From: Hoeflea sp.
Lineage (GTDB): Bacteria > Pseudomonadota > Alphaproteobacteria > Rhizobiales > Rhizobiaceae
DNA length: 64,000 nucleotides
Reading direction: 5' to 3'
Assembly (NCBI RefSeq): GCF_002733955.1
Contig: NZ_NVXQ01000021.1
Location: 62,001-126,000 of the forward strand
The notes beneath the pieces were generated by a model that was given only the letters and a program-made list of their open reading frames with translations, made no database searches and was not told the origin of the DNA. The translations under genes and the position numbers were made by a program. How positions within the stretch are numbered: position 1 is the stretch's first letter; the number at the start of each line of letters is the position of its first letter. Shown piece after piece: positions 40,792 through 52,752 of this stretch.

Positions 40792-40834
40792 TTTCGCTTT
40801 CGTTTGTTTTCTTTTGACATTCGCAATTGTTTCG
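40792..40834. promoter_or_regulatory. TTTCG-repeat region upstream of glpD, possible GlpR operator
   Basis: TTTCG occurs at 40792, 40798 and 40830 in the 112-base gap before glpD. The same word is repeated upstream of the glpR-like gene (56361-56374). DeoR-family repressors commonly bind such tandem pyrimidine-rich words. The link to GlpR is inference. Confidence 0.5.
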
Positions 40835-40876
40835 AATTACAAAAAACCTCAGCTTGTTGCATGAGCGGAGAGGCCA

Positions 40877-42382
40877 ATGGCGCAGGACAAAGTCTATGAT
40901 GTTTTCGTCATTGGCGGCGGCATCAACGGATGTGGCATTGCCCGTGACGCCATCGGCCGCGGCTATTCGGTGTTCCTGGCCGAGATGAATGACCTGGCCT
41001 CGGGCACATCGTCCTGGTCATCCAAGCTCATTCATGGCGGCTTTCGCTATCTTGAATATTATGAATTCCGGCTGGTGCGCGAAGCGCTGAGCGAGCGCGA
41101 AGTGCTGCTGTCGAATGCGCCGCACATCATCTGGCCGCTCAGATTCGTGTTGCCGCACCACAAGGACATGCGGCCGGCATGGCTGCTCAGGCTCGGCCTG
41201 TTCCTCTATGATCACATCGGCACCCGCAAGCTGTTGCCCGGCACCACGACGGTAGATCTCAAGTCCTCGCCGGTAGGAAAGCCGCTCAAGCCGCTGTTCT
41301 CAAAGGGATTCGAGTATTCCGACTGCTGGGTCAATGATGCACGGCTGGTGGTGCTCAATGCTCGCGACGCGGCCGACCGCGGCGCCGAGATCCGCACCCG
41401 GACCGAGGTGGTATCCGCCGAGCGCATGGACGGCCTCTGGGAGGTCCGGATCAGGGACCGGACGTCCGGCGTCAGTGAAACGGTGAAGGCGCGGCTGATC
41501 GTCAATGCCGGCGGCCCGTGGGTGGACCGGATCCTGTCGGGCGTTGTCGGACGCAATGACGCGCACAATGTGCGGCTGGTGCAGGGTAGCCACATTGTGG
41601 TGCCGAAACTGCATGATCATGACCGCGCCTATATCTTCCAGAACGGCGACGGACGGATCATCTTCGCGCTGCCCTATGAAGAGGATTTCACCCTGATCGG
41701 AACCACGGATCAGGATTACACCGGTGATCCGAAGGACGTGGTGATCACCGATAGCGAGATCGATTACCTGTGCGCGGCGGCAAGCGAGTATTTCGCCAAG
41801 CCGGTCGAGCGCGACAGCATCGTCTGGACCTATTCGGGGGTGCGGCCGCTCTATGATGACGGGGCGTCGGAAGCCCAGGAAGCGACGCGCGACTACGTGC
41901 TCAAGCCTGACCCCGCCGACGGCGCTCCGCTGATCAATATCTTTGGCGGCAAGATTACCACTGCGCGCAAGCTGGCGGAATCGATGCTCGAGCTGATCGA
42001 GGATCGCCTTGGCAAGAAGTCCGCGCCGTGGACTCACAGGGCCGCGCTGCCGGGAGGCGATTTTCCGCCCGACGGGTTTTACGACCAGGTGGCCCGGCTG
42101 CAGGCCGATTACCCGTTCCTCGACCCGCATCAGGCCCGCCGCTATGTCCGCCAATATGGCACCTGCGCGTGGAAGCTCCTGGGAGAAGCCAGGAGCCAAG
42201 AGGACCTGGGGCAGCATTTCGGTTACGGCCTCCATGCGCTGGAAGTGGATTACCTGATCTCTCATGAATGGGCGATGGAAGCGGCAGACGTGATCTGGCG
42301 GCGCACCAAGCGCGGGCTTCGTCTCGACGCGGCGCAGGTTTCGGCCCTTGAAGCCTATATGGCGGACGCCCGCGCAGGCTGA
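40877..42382 (+). CDS. glpD: Aerobic glycerol-3-phosphate dehydrogenase GlpD
   Basis: A 501-residue FAD enzyme at the inner membrane. It oxidises sn-glycerol 3-phosphate to dihydroxyacetone phosphate and feeds quinone. The FAD loop [20 protein letters not shown] lies at residues 9-28 and [19 protein letters not shown] near 46. The substrate-site block [20 protein letters not shown] lies near 257. Length matches GlpD. It is followed by glpK after 74 bases, so glycerol is phosphorylated and oxidised by one unit. TTTCG repeats upstream suggest control by the GlpR-type repressor at 56420. Confidence 0.97.
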   Translation: MAQDKVYDVFVIGGGINGCGIARDAIGRGYSVFLAEMNDLASGTSSWSSKLIHGGFRYLEYYEFRLVREALSEREVLLSNAPHIIWPLRFVLPHHKDMRPAWLLRLGLFLYDHIGTRKLLPGTTTVDLKSSPVGKPLKPLFSKGFEYSDCWVNDARLVVLNARDAADRGAEIRTRTEVVSAERMDGLWEVRIRDRTSGVSETVKARLIVNAGGPWVDRILSGVVGRNDAHNVRLVQGSHIVVPKLHDHDRAYIFQNGDGRIIFALPYEEDFTLIGTTDQDYTGDPKDVVITDSEIDYLCAAASEYFAKPVERDSIVWTYSGVRPLYDDGASEAQEATRDYVLKPDPADGAPLINIFGGKITTARKLAESMLELIEDRLGKKSAPWTHRAALPGGDFPPDGFYDQVARLQADYPFLDPHQARRYVRQYGTCAWKLLGEARSQEDLGQHFGYGLHALEVDYLISHEWAMEAADVIWRRTKRGLRLDAAQVSALEAYMADARAG

Positions 42383-42456
42383 AGGCCGGCTTTCGGGTGA
42401 GGGGCTTTTCGCCGGCAGCGAATCCGGGTCATATGGGCGCGGAATTGGAGGACAGA

Positions 42457-43944
42457 ATGAGCGGATATATTCTCGCGATCGACCAGGGAACCACCTCGAG
42501 CCGCGCCATCGTTTTTGATGGTGAGATGCGGATCGCCGGCGTCGGCCAGAAGGAATTCACCCAGTTCTATCCGCAGTCCGGCTGGGTCGAGCATGATCCG
42601 GAAGAAATCTGGAGCACCGTGGTCTGGTCGGTCAAGCAGGCGCTGAAGGAGGCCGGTGTCGAGGCCTCGGACATCGCCGGCATCGGCATCACCAACCAGC
42701 GCGAGACCGTGGTGGTGTGGGAGCGCGACAGCGGCAAACCGATCCATAACGCGATCGTCTGGCAGGACCGGCGCACATCCTCCTATTGCGACCAGCTCAA
42801 GCGTCAGGACCTGGAAAAGACCTTTACGGCCAAGACCGGACTGCTGCTTGATCCCTACTTCTCCGGCACCAAGCTGTCGTGGATGCTATCCAATGTGGAC
42901 GGTGCGCGGGAACGGGCGGCACGCGGCGAATTGTGCTTTGGTACCGTCGACAGTTTCCTGATCTGGCGGCTGACCGGCGGCAAGTCCTTTGTCACCGACG
43001 CGACCAATGCGTCGCGCACGCTGATGTTCAACATCGGCACGCAGGAGTGGGACGCGGAACTTTTGAAGATCCTCGAGATCCCGGCGGAGATGCTGCCGGA
43101 GGTCAAGGATTGCGCCGCCGATTTCGGCATCACCGACAAGAGCCTGTTCGGGGCGGAAATTCCGATCCTGGGTGTTGCCGGCGACCAGCAGGCAGCAACC
43201 ATCGGTCAGGCCTGTTTCGAGCCCGGCATGCTGAAATCGACCTATGGTACCGGCTGTTTTGCGCTGCTCAACACTGGCGAGGACCTGGTGCGGTCAAAGA
43301 ACCGGCTGTTGACCACCGTCGCCTACCGGCTTGACGGCAAGGTCACCTATGCGCTCGAAGGCTCGATCTTCATTGCGGGTGCAGCGGTGCAATGGCTGCG
43401 CGACGGCATCAAGGTGATCAAGAAGGCCGAACATTCAGGCGATCTGGCAGCGGAAGCCGACCCGACGCAAGATGTCTATCTGGTGCCGGCGTTTACCGGC
43501 CTTGGCGCGCCGCATTGGGATGCGGACGCGCGCGGTGCGATCTACGGCATGACCCGCAACACCGGCCCCGCGGAGTTTGCCCGCGCAGCACTTGAGGCGG
43601 TCTGCTACCAGACCCGCGACCTGCTCGACGCGATGCACAAGGACTGGAAGAGTTCGGACGCCGACACGGTGCTGCGCGTGGATGGCGGCATGGTCGCCTC
43701 GGACTGGACCATGCAGCGACTGGCCGACATTCTCGACGCACCGGTGGACCGCCCGACGATCCTTGAAACCACAGCGCTGGGCGCGGCCTGGCTTGCCGGG
43801 CAGCGCGCCGGTGTGTGGCCGAAGCAGAAAGAGTTCGCCAAGGCCTGGGCGCTCGACACCCAGTTCAAACCGCAGATGGACGACGAGACCCGCAATGCCA
43901 AGCTCGAAGGCTGGCGCGACGCGGTGCGGCGGACGCTGAGCTAG
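42457..43944 (+). CDS. glpK: Glycerol kinase GlpK
   Basis: A 495-residue FGGY-family kinase that makes sn-glycerol 3-phosphate from glycerol and ATP. The N-terminal [18 protein letters not shown] (residues 5-22), [20 protein letters not shown] near 76, and the active-site Asp block [13 protein letters not shown] near 243 are all normal. The C-terminal signature [20 protein letters not shown] lies near 407. The ATG at 42457 has TTGGAGGA upstream and is used in place of an earlier in-frame ATG. No glycerol facilitator or ABC transporter gene is adjacent. Confidence 0.97.
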   Translation: MSGYILAIDQGTTSSRAIVFDGEMRIAGVGQKEFTQFYPQSGWVEHDPEEIWSTVVWSVKQALKEAGVEASDIAGIGITNQRETVVVWERDSGKPIHNAIVWQDRRTSSYCDQLKRQDLEKTFTAKTGLLLDPYFSGTKLSWMLSNVDGARERAARGELCFGTVDSFLIWRLTGGKSFVTDATNASRTLMFNIGTQEWDAELLKILEIPAEMLPEVKDCAADFGITDKSLFGAEIPILGVAGDQQAATIGQACFEPGMLKSTYGTGCFALLNTGEDLVRSKNRLLTTVAYRLDGKVTYALEGSIFIAGAAVQWLRDGIKVIKKAEHSGDLAAEADPTQDVYLVPAFTGLGAPHWDADARGAIYGMTRNTGPAEFARAALEAVCYQTRDLLDAMHKDWKSSDADTVLRVDGGMVASDWTMQRLADILDAPVDRPTILETTALGAAWLAGQRAGVWPKQKEFAKAWALDTQFKPQMDDETRNAKLEGWRDAVRRTLS

Positions 43945-44045
43945 GCAATTGGCCGGCACCGGTGCTGGATCCGCCAGGCAGATACGATGGACGGTCCAAC
44001 GCTCCTGAGCTGGATCATCCGCAAACGGCTTCGGGGAGGGGCTTG

Positions 44046-44939
44046 ATGGCTAACGCAACACACCGCACCGTCGAGCTGAACGGTCATTCCTTCCACTACC
44101 TCGAGTGGGGCAGTGCCGATGCTCCAACTTTGCTTTTCCTGCACGGCTTTCCCGAATATAGCGCGGCCTGGTCCGAGGTGGCGGAGAGGCTGGCTGATCG
44201 CTTCCGCTGTATCGCGCCCGATCAGCGCGGATTTGGCCAGAGCTGGGCGCCGGCCGAGGTCGAGGCCTATACTTTGCGCGCGCTGGTCGGCGACATGGTG
44301 GCGCTGATTGATCATCTGGGCGGACCGGTGACGGTGGTCGGCCATGACTGGGGTGCGGCGGTAGCCTATGGGCTGGCGATGTTCCAACCGGAATTGGTAT
44401 CGCAGCTCGTCATCATCAACGGGGTGCATCCGGCTCCGTTCCAGCGCGAGCTGGCTGACGGAGGCGCGCAGACCAGCGCCTCGCAATATATCCTCTATCT
44501 TCGCGCAGAGGGTTCGGAAGAAAAGCTTGCGGCGAATGATTTTGGCGGGTTGCTGAAACTGTTCTCGGCGAAGATGGATCTCAGCTGGATGACGCCCGAA
44601 AGGCAGAAACTCTACAAGGCGGAATGGTCACGGCCCGGCCGGATGCGGGGCATGATCAACTGGTACCGGGCCTCGCCGCTCAAGGTCGCGAAACCGGGTG
44701 TGGCTATGACAGATGTTCCCCTGCTTTCGAAGGACAGGTTGCAGGTGCGCCGTCCGCATCTGCTGATCTGGGGGGATGATGACACCGCTCTGCTGCCTGC
44801 CTGCATCGAAGGACTGGAGGACTATGCCGCCGATCTGACCGTGCGCCATGTTGCAGACGCAGACCACTGGATCTGCCACCAGAAACCGGATGAGGTTGCG
44901 GAACTGATTGCCTCCTTTGTCGAACCGCCCTCTGAGTGA
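44046..44939 (+). CDS. Alpha/beta hydrolase, epoxide hydrolase-like
   Basis: A 297-residue alpha/beta-fold hydrolase. The oxyanion block is FLHGFPEYSAAW (residues 32-43), the nucleophile Asp lies in VVGHDWGAAVAYGLAM near 99-114, and the C-terminal His lies in ADADHWICHQKPDEVAE. An Asp rather than Ser nucleophile with HGFPE is typical of epoxide hydrolases and haloalkane dehalogenases. The start follows GGGGAGGGG. It lies 101 bases after glpK. It is not PcaD-like in sequence pattern. The substrate is unknown. Confidence 0.88.
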   Translation: MANATHRTVELNGHSFHYLEWGSADAPTLLFLHGFPEYSAAWSEVAERLADRFRCIAPDQRGFGQSWAPAEVEAYTLRALVGDMVALIDHLGGPVTVVGHDWGAAVAYGLAMFQPELVSQLVIINGVHPAPFQRELADGGAQTSASQYILYLRAEGSEEKLAANDFGGLLKLFSAKMDLSWMTPERQKLYKAEWSRPGRMRGMINWYRASPLKVAKPGVAMTDVPLLSKDRLQVRRPHLLIWGDDDTALLPACIEGLEDYAADLTVRHVADADHWICHQKPDEVAELIASFVEPPSE

Positions 44940-45060
44940 TTTCCTCCAGAGCCGGACCTGGGCACTCCAGCTGTCTTTGAAGGCTGAAACCCAAGCCTCT
45001 GGCTCCATTCTCAAGATAAGCTAGTATGCGGTCCTTGGGTTGTTGCAGAGGAGCAATGCT

Positions 45061-45432
45061 ATGCAGCTTGGTGCGTTTTCACTCAGCCTGGCGGTCAAGG
45101 ATCTGGCCGCGTCACGTGCGTTTTACGAGAAGCTTGGTTTCACGGTGTTCGGCGGCGACGCGGAGCAGGGGTGGCAGATCCTGCACAATGGCGGCTGCGT
45201 CATCGGGTTGTTCCAGGGCATGTTCGAGAAGAACATGCTGACCTTCAATCCTGGCTGGAGCGAGAGCGCGACACCGCTCGAGCAGTTCACCGACGTGCGG
45301 GAGTTGCAAAAGCAGCTCAAGAGCAACGGCATTGCCTTCGAGGCCGAAGCCGACGAGGCTGCGACCGGCCCGGGGAGCTTCCTGATCAGGGACCCTGACG
45401 GCAACCCGATCCTGGTCGATCAGCACCGCTGA
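45061..45432 (+). CDS. VOC (glyoxalase/bleomycin resistance fold) protein
   Basis: A 123-residue protein with two beta-alpha-beta-beta-beta modules of the vicinal oxygen chelate fold. The first has [20 protein letters not shown] (residues 6-25) and the second ends in [17 protein letters not shown]. The usual glyoxalase I metal-ligand pattern is incomplete, so the substrate and even the metal are uncertain. The start at 45061 follows AGAGGAGCA. It may be cotranscribed with the hydrolase gene 121 bases upstream. Confidence 0.86.
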   Translation: MQLGAFSLSLAVKDLAASRAFYEKLGFTVFGGDAEQGWQILHNGGCVIGLFQGMFEKNMLTFNPGWSESATPLEQFTDVRELQKQLKSNGIAFEAEADEAATGPGSFLIRDPDGNPILVDQHR

Positions 45433-45566
45433 CAGCCTTCGCTTTTGTCTTGTCGGCGGTTGATGCGGTTTCTGAAGCTGTCTTTGGACGCTGATTCCGA
45501 AACGCGCTCTAGCTGGTTGTTTGGCAAGGCTTACAAGCATGCGCGCATGTGGCCTCCGCGCGGGCT

Positions 45567-46931
45567 CTAGTCGATGAAGCTCACGGTGACGCCGGGCTTC
45601 ACCATGCCGGCCAGTTCTGCTGCATCCCAATTGGTCAACCGTACGCAGCCATGGCTCTGGGTCTTGCCGATGGTGGACGGCTCCGGAGTGCCGTGGATGC
45701 CGTAGGTGGGCTTGGACAGCGCCATCCACATGCTGCCGACGGGACCGTTCGGCCCGGGCGGAACCTGCAGGATCTTGTCGTTGTTGCCCTGCTTGAAATT
45801 GATTTTGGGATTGTAGGTGTAGCCGGGATTGGGGGCCACACGCTCGATGGTGACCTCGCCGGAGGGGGACGGCGTGTCGGTCGAGCCGATGGTGGCTGGA
45901 TAAGCGGCGAGCAGCTTGCCGGCAGCATCATAGGCGCGAACCTGTTTCTTGCCCTTGTCGGCGACAATGCGGGCAACCTTTCCGGTCTTTTCGCTGCCGG
46001 TCGCAACAACCTTGATCTGAACGCCGGGCAGGCTGAAATCGACATCCGGATTGAGTTCCCTGAGATAGGCCTCATCCATGTGGAAGCGCTCCGCCAGCAT
46101 CTCCAGGGTGGAGGTATAGGACATGCGCTCGAGCTTTGCCTTTTCGGCGTAGTCAGACGGAATCGAGGCGACGAACGGGCCGGCGGCGTCTTCCGCGGTG
46201 ATGGTGTAGGTGGCGAATGCGAGGCCGCCATCGGCTGCCAGACGGCTGACGATCAGGTCGGCGTCGGCAGGGTCAATCCGCTCGCCTGTCGCCTCGAACC
46301 AGGCATCCAGCGCCTTTCTGACATTCGAGCCCATGCGGCCGTCGATCACGCCGGGGGATATACCGTTGCGGTCGAGATAGACCTGAAGTGCTGTGACCTG
46401 GGCCTTTGTCAGCTTTAGCGCTTTCGCCGCGGGTTGCACCTGCTGTTCCGGGACTGCCGGTTCCTCGGCAGCCGGAACTTCTATGATTTTCGGCCGGGTG
46501 GGCACTGTGCCGGTGGTCGGATTGAGGTCACGACGCTCGATGCGGGCGCGGGGCGCCTCGGGAAAGGGGTCGCGCGAGACCTGCTGACGCGGCGGCAAGG
46601 GCCGCTCCGGAAACCGGGACGCATCCATCCGGCTTTCGCCGCCGCGCTCGATGATGCTGCTTTGCCCCTGATATTGCCAAGCCGGGATCTCGAGACCGAT
46701 GACCTGGTCCCAATTGTCGACAAGCAGCCTGCGTCCCCGGTTGTCTAGGACAATGCGCACGGATCCGGCCTCGGGAATGTCGCGCATCAATTCGCCATTA
46801 ATGTCGACGACAACCAAGCGCTGGCCGCGATACTGGTCGGCAAGAGCGGGGGCAGCCGAGAACAAGCCTGCGGCTATCAGCGCCGCGGCGAGGGCGGCAG
46901 CCCGAGGGGCAAAGGAGACAGTGGTGTTCAT
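45567..46931 (-). CDS. Periplasmic L,D-transpeptidase with peptidoglycan-binding region
   Basis: A 454-residue exported protein with a signal peptide ending near residue 31 (SAAPALA-D). Residues about 30-160 are Pro- and Arg-rich. A peptidoglycan-binding-like helical domain follows (LTKAQVTALQVYLDRNG near 173, then GRMGSNVRKALDAWFEATG). The YkuD domain begins near 322 and has the catalytic SHGCVRLTNWDAAELAGM near 426 with IHGTPEPSTIG before it. It should remodel peptidoglycan cross-links. A short repeat-like segment near 290 (MLAERFHMDEAYLRELNPDV) resembles LysM. Confidence 0.93.
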   Translation of the reverse strand: MNTTVSFAPRAAALAAALIAAGLFSAAPALADQYRGQRLVVVDINGELMRDIPEAGSVRIVLDNRGRRLLVDNWDQVIGLEIPAWQYQGQSSIIERGGESRMDASRFPERPLPPRQQVSRDPFPEAPRARIERRDLNPTTGTVPTRPKIIEVPAAEEPAVPEQQVQPAAKALKLTKAQVTALQVYLDRNGISPGVIDGRMGSNVRKALDAWFEATGERIDPADADLIVSRLAADGGLAFATYTITAEDAAGPFVASIPSDYAEKAKLERMSYTSTLEMLAERFHMDEAYLRELNPDVDFSLPGVQIKVVATGSEKTGKVARIVADKGKKQVRAYDAAGKLLAAYPATIGSTDTPSPSGEVTIERVAPNPGYTYNPKINFKQGNNDKILQVPPGPNGPVGSMWMALSKPTYGIHGTPEPSTIGKTQSHGCVRLTNWDAAELAGMVKPGVTVSFID

Positions 46932-47021
46932 GGGGTCAACCTGCTGCTGGAACGACAATAGTGGCGACACCATTGCCAGAGTCTGCTGAATGCAAGCTGA
47001 ACAAACGTGCGAAAATCGGCT

Positions 47022-49258
<2,237 letters not shown>

Positions 49259-49259
49259 C

Positions 49260-50465
49260 TCAGACCCGCTCGAGTGCGATGGCGATGCCCTGGCCGACGC
49301 CAATGCACATGGTGGCAAGCGCGAGCTTCTCGTTGCGGACAGCCAATTCAAGCGCGGCCGTGCCGGTGATGCGGGCGCCGGACATGCCGAGCGGATGGCC
49401 GAGCGCGATGGCGCCGCCGTTCGGATTGATGTGATCGGCGTCTTCCTGCAAACCGAGCTGGCGCAGCACGGCGATGCCCTGGCTGGCGAAGGCTTCGTTG
49501 AGTTCGATCACGCCGAAATCGGATGGCTTGAGGCCAAGCCGTGCGCAGAGTTTCTGCGAGGCCGGCGCCGGCCCAATGCCCATGATGCGCGGATCGACGC
49601 CGGCGGTGGCGCCGCCGAGAATGCGGGCGATGGGGGTGAGGCCGTGCTTCTTTGCAGCCGCTTCGCTGGCAATGATCAGGGCCGCGGCACCATCATTGAC
49701 GCCGGAGGCGTTGCCGGCGGTGACGCTGCCGCCTGCCCGGAACGGGGCCTTGAGCTTGGCCAGCTGCTCGATCGTGGTCTGCGGGCGTGGATGCTCGTCG
49801 GTGTCGACAACAACCGGATCTCCCTTGCGCTGCGGGATGTTGACGGCGACGATTTCCTTGGCGAAACGGCCGGAGGACTGAGCCTTGCCGGCACGGGTCT
49901 GGCTGCGGAGGGCAAAGGCGTCCTGGTCTTCGCGGCTGATGTTGAAGTCTTCGGCGACGTTCTCGCCGGTTTCGGGCATGGAATCGACGCCGTACTGGGC
50001 CTTCAGCGCCGGGTTGACGAAGCGCCAGCCGATGGTGGTGTCGTAGATTTCGGCATTGCGCGAGAAGGCCGTGTCAGCCTTGGGCATGACGAAGGGTGCG
50101 CGCGACATGCTTTCGACGCCACCGGCGATGACCAGTTCGGCTTCGCCCGACTTGATGATGCGGGAGGCGGCCAGAACGGCGTCCATGCCCGAACCGCACA
50201 GGCGGTTGAGCGTGGTGCCCGGCACCGAGACCGGCAGGCCTGCGAGAAGGGTGGCCATGCGGGCGACATTGCGGTTGTCTTCACCGGCCTGGTTGGCGCA
50301 GCCGTAATAGACTTCCTCGATCACGTCCCAGTCGACAGACCCGTTGCGCTCCTTCAGCGCCCTGAGCGGGACCGCAGCCAGATCATCGGCGCGGACACTG
50401 GAAAGGGCGCCGCCAAAGCGGCCAATCGGGGTTCGGACATAGTCACAGATAAATGCGTCGGCCAT
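49260..50465 (-). CDS. pcaF: 3-oxoadipyl-CoA thiolase PcaF
   Basis: A 401-residue thiolase that splits beta-ketoadipyl-CoA to succinyl-CoA and acetyl-CoA. The acyl-enzyme Cys lies in TTLNRLCGSGMDAVLAASR near residue 90. The catalytic His is in NPNGGAIALGHPLGMSGAR near 352, and the second Cys is in ALATMCIGVGQGIAI near 385. YDTTIGWRFVNPALKAQYG near 140 is characteristic of beta-ketoadipyl thiolases. It shares one base with pcaJ and is followed by pcaB. Confidence 0.96.
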   Translation of the reverse strand: MADAFICDYVRTPIGRFGGALSSVRADDLAAVPLRALKERNGSVDWDVIEEVYYGCANQAGEDNRNVARMATLLAGLPVSVPGTTLNRLCGSGMDAVLAASRIIKSGEAELVIAGGVESMSRAPFVMPKADTAFSRNAEIYDTTIGWRFVNPALKAQYGVDSMPETGENVAEDFNISREDQDAFALRSQTRAGKAQSSGRFAKEIVAVNIPQRKGDPVVVDTDEHPRPQTTIEQLAKLKAPFRAGGSVTAGNASGVNDGAAALIIASEAAAKKHGLTPIARILGGATAGVDPRIMGIGPAPASQKLCARLGLKPSDFGVIELNEAFASQGIAVLRQLGLQEDADHINPNGGAIALGHPLGMSGARITGTAALELAVRNEKLALATMCIGVGQGIAIALERV

Positions 50466-51259
50466 CAGGCAGCTTCTCCAGATTTGCCGCCGGAATGGGC
50501 AGCTTTGGTGCGGGCATTGAGATCGCGCAGCGTTTTCAGCTCGATCCCGGTCGGGGCCGGGGTCTCTTCAAGCTGCTCGGCGAAGCGCACGGTCCAGCCG
50601 CATTCGGCCTGAACCATTTCGCGCGTGACGCCGGGGTGCATGGAGACCACGGTGAACTCACGTGTTACCGGGTCGGGCTTCCAGACCGCAAGGTCTGTAA
50701 CCATCAAGGTTGGTCCCTTGGTGGTAATCCCCAGGCGTTCGCGGTGATCTCCACCTTCGCCATGGCCAAAGCTGGTAAAGAAGTCGATCTTGTCGACCAT
50801 GGCGCGTCTGGACTGCTTCAGCGTGATGAAGATCTCGCCGCAGGAGGAGGCAATTTCGGGCGCACCGCCGCCGCCGGGCAAGCGGGTTTTCGGCGCGTCA
50901 TAGTCGCCGATGACGGTGGTGTTGATGTTGCCGAAGCGGTCGATCTGGGCGGCGCCGAGAAAGCCGACGGTAACGCGTCCGCCCTGCAGCCAGTAGCGGA
51001 ACATTTCGGGCACCGAGACGGTGGTGACCGCGGTGTCGCAAAGCTCGCCATCGCCGATGGAGAGCGGCAGCACGTTCGGCGCGGTGCCGATGGTGCCGCT
51101 TTCATAGATCAGGGTCACGTCGGGCGCATGGGTCAGGCGCGCGATGTTGCAGGCCGCCGAGGGCGCGCCGATGCCGACAAAGCAGACATCGGTGTTCTTC
51201 AAGGCGCGGGAGGCCGCAATGGTCATCATTTCATTGGAGGTGAAATCGTTGTCGCTCAT
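50465..51259 (-). CDS. pcaJ: 3-oxoadipate CoA-transferase subunit B PcaJ
   Basis: The 264-residue beta subunit of the class I CoA-transferase that activates beta-ketoadipate with succinyl-CoA. The catalytic Glu lies in DVTLIYESGTIGTAPNVLPL near residues 49-68. QIDRFGNINTTVIGDYDAPK near 105 and RLPGGGGAPEIASSCGEIFI follow, as in the family. The N-terminus overlaps the end of pcaI by 4 bases, consistent with a heteromer. Confidence 0.94.
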   Translation of the reverse strand: MSDNDFTSNEMMTIAASRALKNTDVCFVGIGAPSAACNIARLTHAPDVTLIYESGTIGTAPNVLPLSIGDGELCDTAVTTVSVPEMFRYWLQGGRVTVGFLGAAQIDRFGNINTTVIGDYDAPKTRLPGGGGAPEIASSCGEIFITLKQSRRAMVDKIDFFTSFGHGEGGDHRERLGITTKGPTLMVTDLAVWKPDPVTREFTVVSMHPGVTREMVQAECGWTVRFAEQLEETPAPTGIELKTLRDLNARTKAAHSGGKSGEAA

Positions 51260-52110
51260 GCCGCGCTCCTGAGATGTTTGATCCGGTCAGCGAAATCTTC
51301 CGGCTTGGCGTCGAGAACATTGTCCTTCATCCAGGCGAGGAAGGTGTCGCGATCTGCCGCGATCTTGTCCCAGGCGATGTAGCTGGCGTTGTCGCGGGAA
51401 TAATAGCCGTGCGCATAGGAGGGGTGGGCGCCGCCGGGCACGAGGCTGATGGCGGTCACGGCCCAGCCGGGCAGAACACAGGCATTGGGATGGGCGTCGA
51501 GCTCGTCGACGATTTCCTCGACGGTGACGACAGAGCGCTTGGCTGCGAGCACTGCTTCCTTCTGCACGCCGACAATGCCCTCGATCAGCACATTGCCCTT
51601 GCGATCGGCTTTCTGGGCGTGAATGAAGCTGACGTCGGGGCGGATCGCTGGAACAGCTGCCAGTTCCTCGCCGGTGAAGGGGCAAGTCACTGAGCGGATG
51701 TTCGGGTTGACGCTCGGAAGGCCCGCGCCCTTGTAGCCGCGCAAGACGGCAAACGGCAGACCGGCAGCGCCGGCCTCATAGGCATTGGCCATGGCGGCGT
51801 GGGAATGTTCCTCGATCTCGATCTTGTGCGGCCAGCCGTTTTCGACGGAATCGCGCAGCCGCCGCAGCAGGCCGACGCCGGGATTGCCGGCATAGGAGAA
51901 GATCAGCTTGCGCACGGCGCCAACGCCGATCAGCTGGTCGTAGACGACGTCTGGCGTCATGCGCACCAGCGTCAGGTCCTTGATGCCTTGCCGGATCGCC
52001 TCATGCGCGCTGGCATGCGGGATGAGGTGGGTGAAGCCTTCAAAGGCGGCGGTGTCGCCGGATTTCAGATTCTGCGCCACCGCGTCGGGCAGCGTCATGA
52101 ATTGCGCCAT
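51256..52110 (-). CDS. pcaI: 3-oxoadipate CoA-transferase subunit A PcaI
   Basis: The 284-residue alpha subunit of 3-oxoadipate CoA-transferase. The N-terminal GDTAAFEGFTHLIPHASAHE (residues 18-37) and the CoA-binding region IFSYAGNPGVGLLRRLRDSV near 70 are typical, as is KADRKGNVLIEGIVGVQKEA near 168. It lies 14 bases after pcaG. Placement of IJF inside the protocatechuate operon gives a complete lower pathway in one transcript. Confidence 0.94.
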   Translation of the reverse strand: MAQFMTLPDAVAQNLKSGDTAAFEGFTHLIPHASAHEAIRQGIKDLTLVRMTPDVVYDQLIGVGAVRKLIFSYAGNPGVGLLRRLRDSVENGWPHKIEIEEHSHAAMANAYEAGAAGLPFAVLRGYKGAGLPSVNPNIRSVTCPFTGEELAAVPAIRPDVSFIHAQKADRKGNVLIEGIVGVQKEAVLAAKRSVVTVEEIVDELDAHPNACVLPGWAVTAISLVPGGAHPSYAHGYYSRDNASYIAWDKIAADRDTFLAWMKDNVLDAKPEDFADRIKHLRSAA

Positions 52111-52124
52111 GATGGATTTCTCTC

Positions 52125-52751
52125 TCAGATGTCGAAGAAGACGGTTTCCTGCGGGCCCTGCAGGTGGATGTCGTGGCTGTATGTGCCATTGCCGCCCTTG
52201 GCGAGCAGTGTCGTCACACGGTCCTGATGCTCGAAGCGTTCGAAGACCGGGTCGGTGGCGTTGGCCTCGGCCTCGTCCTCGAAGTAGATCCGGGTGTTGA
52301 GACCGAGATTGATGCCGCGCGCGACGATCCAGATACTGATGTGAGGCGCCTGCAGCCGCCCGTCGGAAAAGGGAACGCGGCCCGGCTTGATCGTCTCGAA
52401 ACGGAAATGCCCGGTGGTCTGATCTGCAGCGCAGCGTCCCCAGCCGGTGAAGGCAGGATCGGCAGTTCCGCGAGGCTCGGCGGGGCTGTTGTAGAGACCA
52501 TCGGCATCCGCCTGCCAGATTTCCACAAGCACATCCTTGAGCGGTGTTCCCGAGCCGTCGAAGACCCGGCCTTCGACGGTAATGCGCTCGCCCCTGGTCT
52601 TGTCGGTGACCATGGCGATGCCGAGATCCTGGTCGTAGACGCCTTCGATGCCGCAGAAATTTGGCGTCAGGCCGATATGGACATAGGGGCCAGCAGTTTG
52701 CGACGGGGATTCCTTGAAGGGATAGAGCGGTGTCGGTGTAACATTGGTCAT
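52125..52751 (-). CDS. pcaG: Protocatechuate 3,4-dioxygenase alpha subunit PcaG
   Basis: A 208-residue intradiol dioxygenase subunit. ESPSQTAGPYVHIGLTPNFC (residues 14-33) and VLVEIWQADADGLYNSPAEP near 74 are family features. The alpha subunit lacks the complete non-haem iron site that PcaH carries, but lines the active-site pocket. The ATG at 52751 has TTGGAGGG upstream and lies 1 base after pcaH. Length matches PcaG. Confidence 0.95.
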   Translation of the reverse strand: MTNVTPTPLYPFKESPSQTAGPYVHIGLTPNFCGIEGVYDQDLGIAMVTDKTRGERITVEGRVFDGSGTPLKDVLVEIWQADADGLYNSPAEPRGTADPAFTGWGRCAADQTTGHFRFETIKPGRVPFSDGRLQAPHISIWIVARGINLGLNTRIYFEDEAEANATDPVFERFEHQDRVTTLLAKGGNGTYSHDIHLQGPQETVFFDI

Positions 52752-52752
52752 G

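Noticed and set aside
44046-44939. Alpha/beta hydrolase as the missing PcaD
   Set aside because: It has an Asp nucleophile (GHDWGA) and an HGFPE block typical of epoxide hydrolases, whereas PcaD uses a Ser nucleophile.
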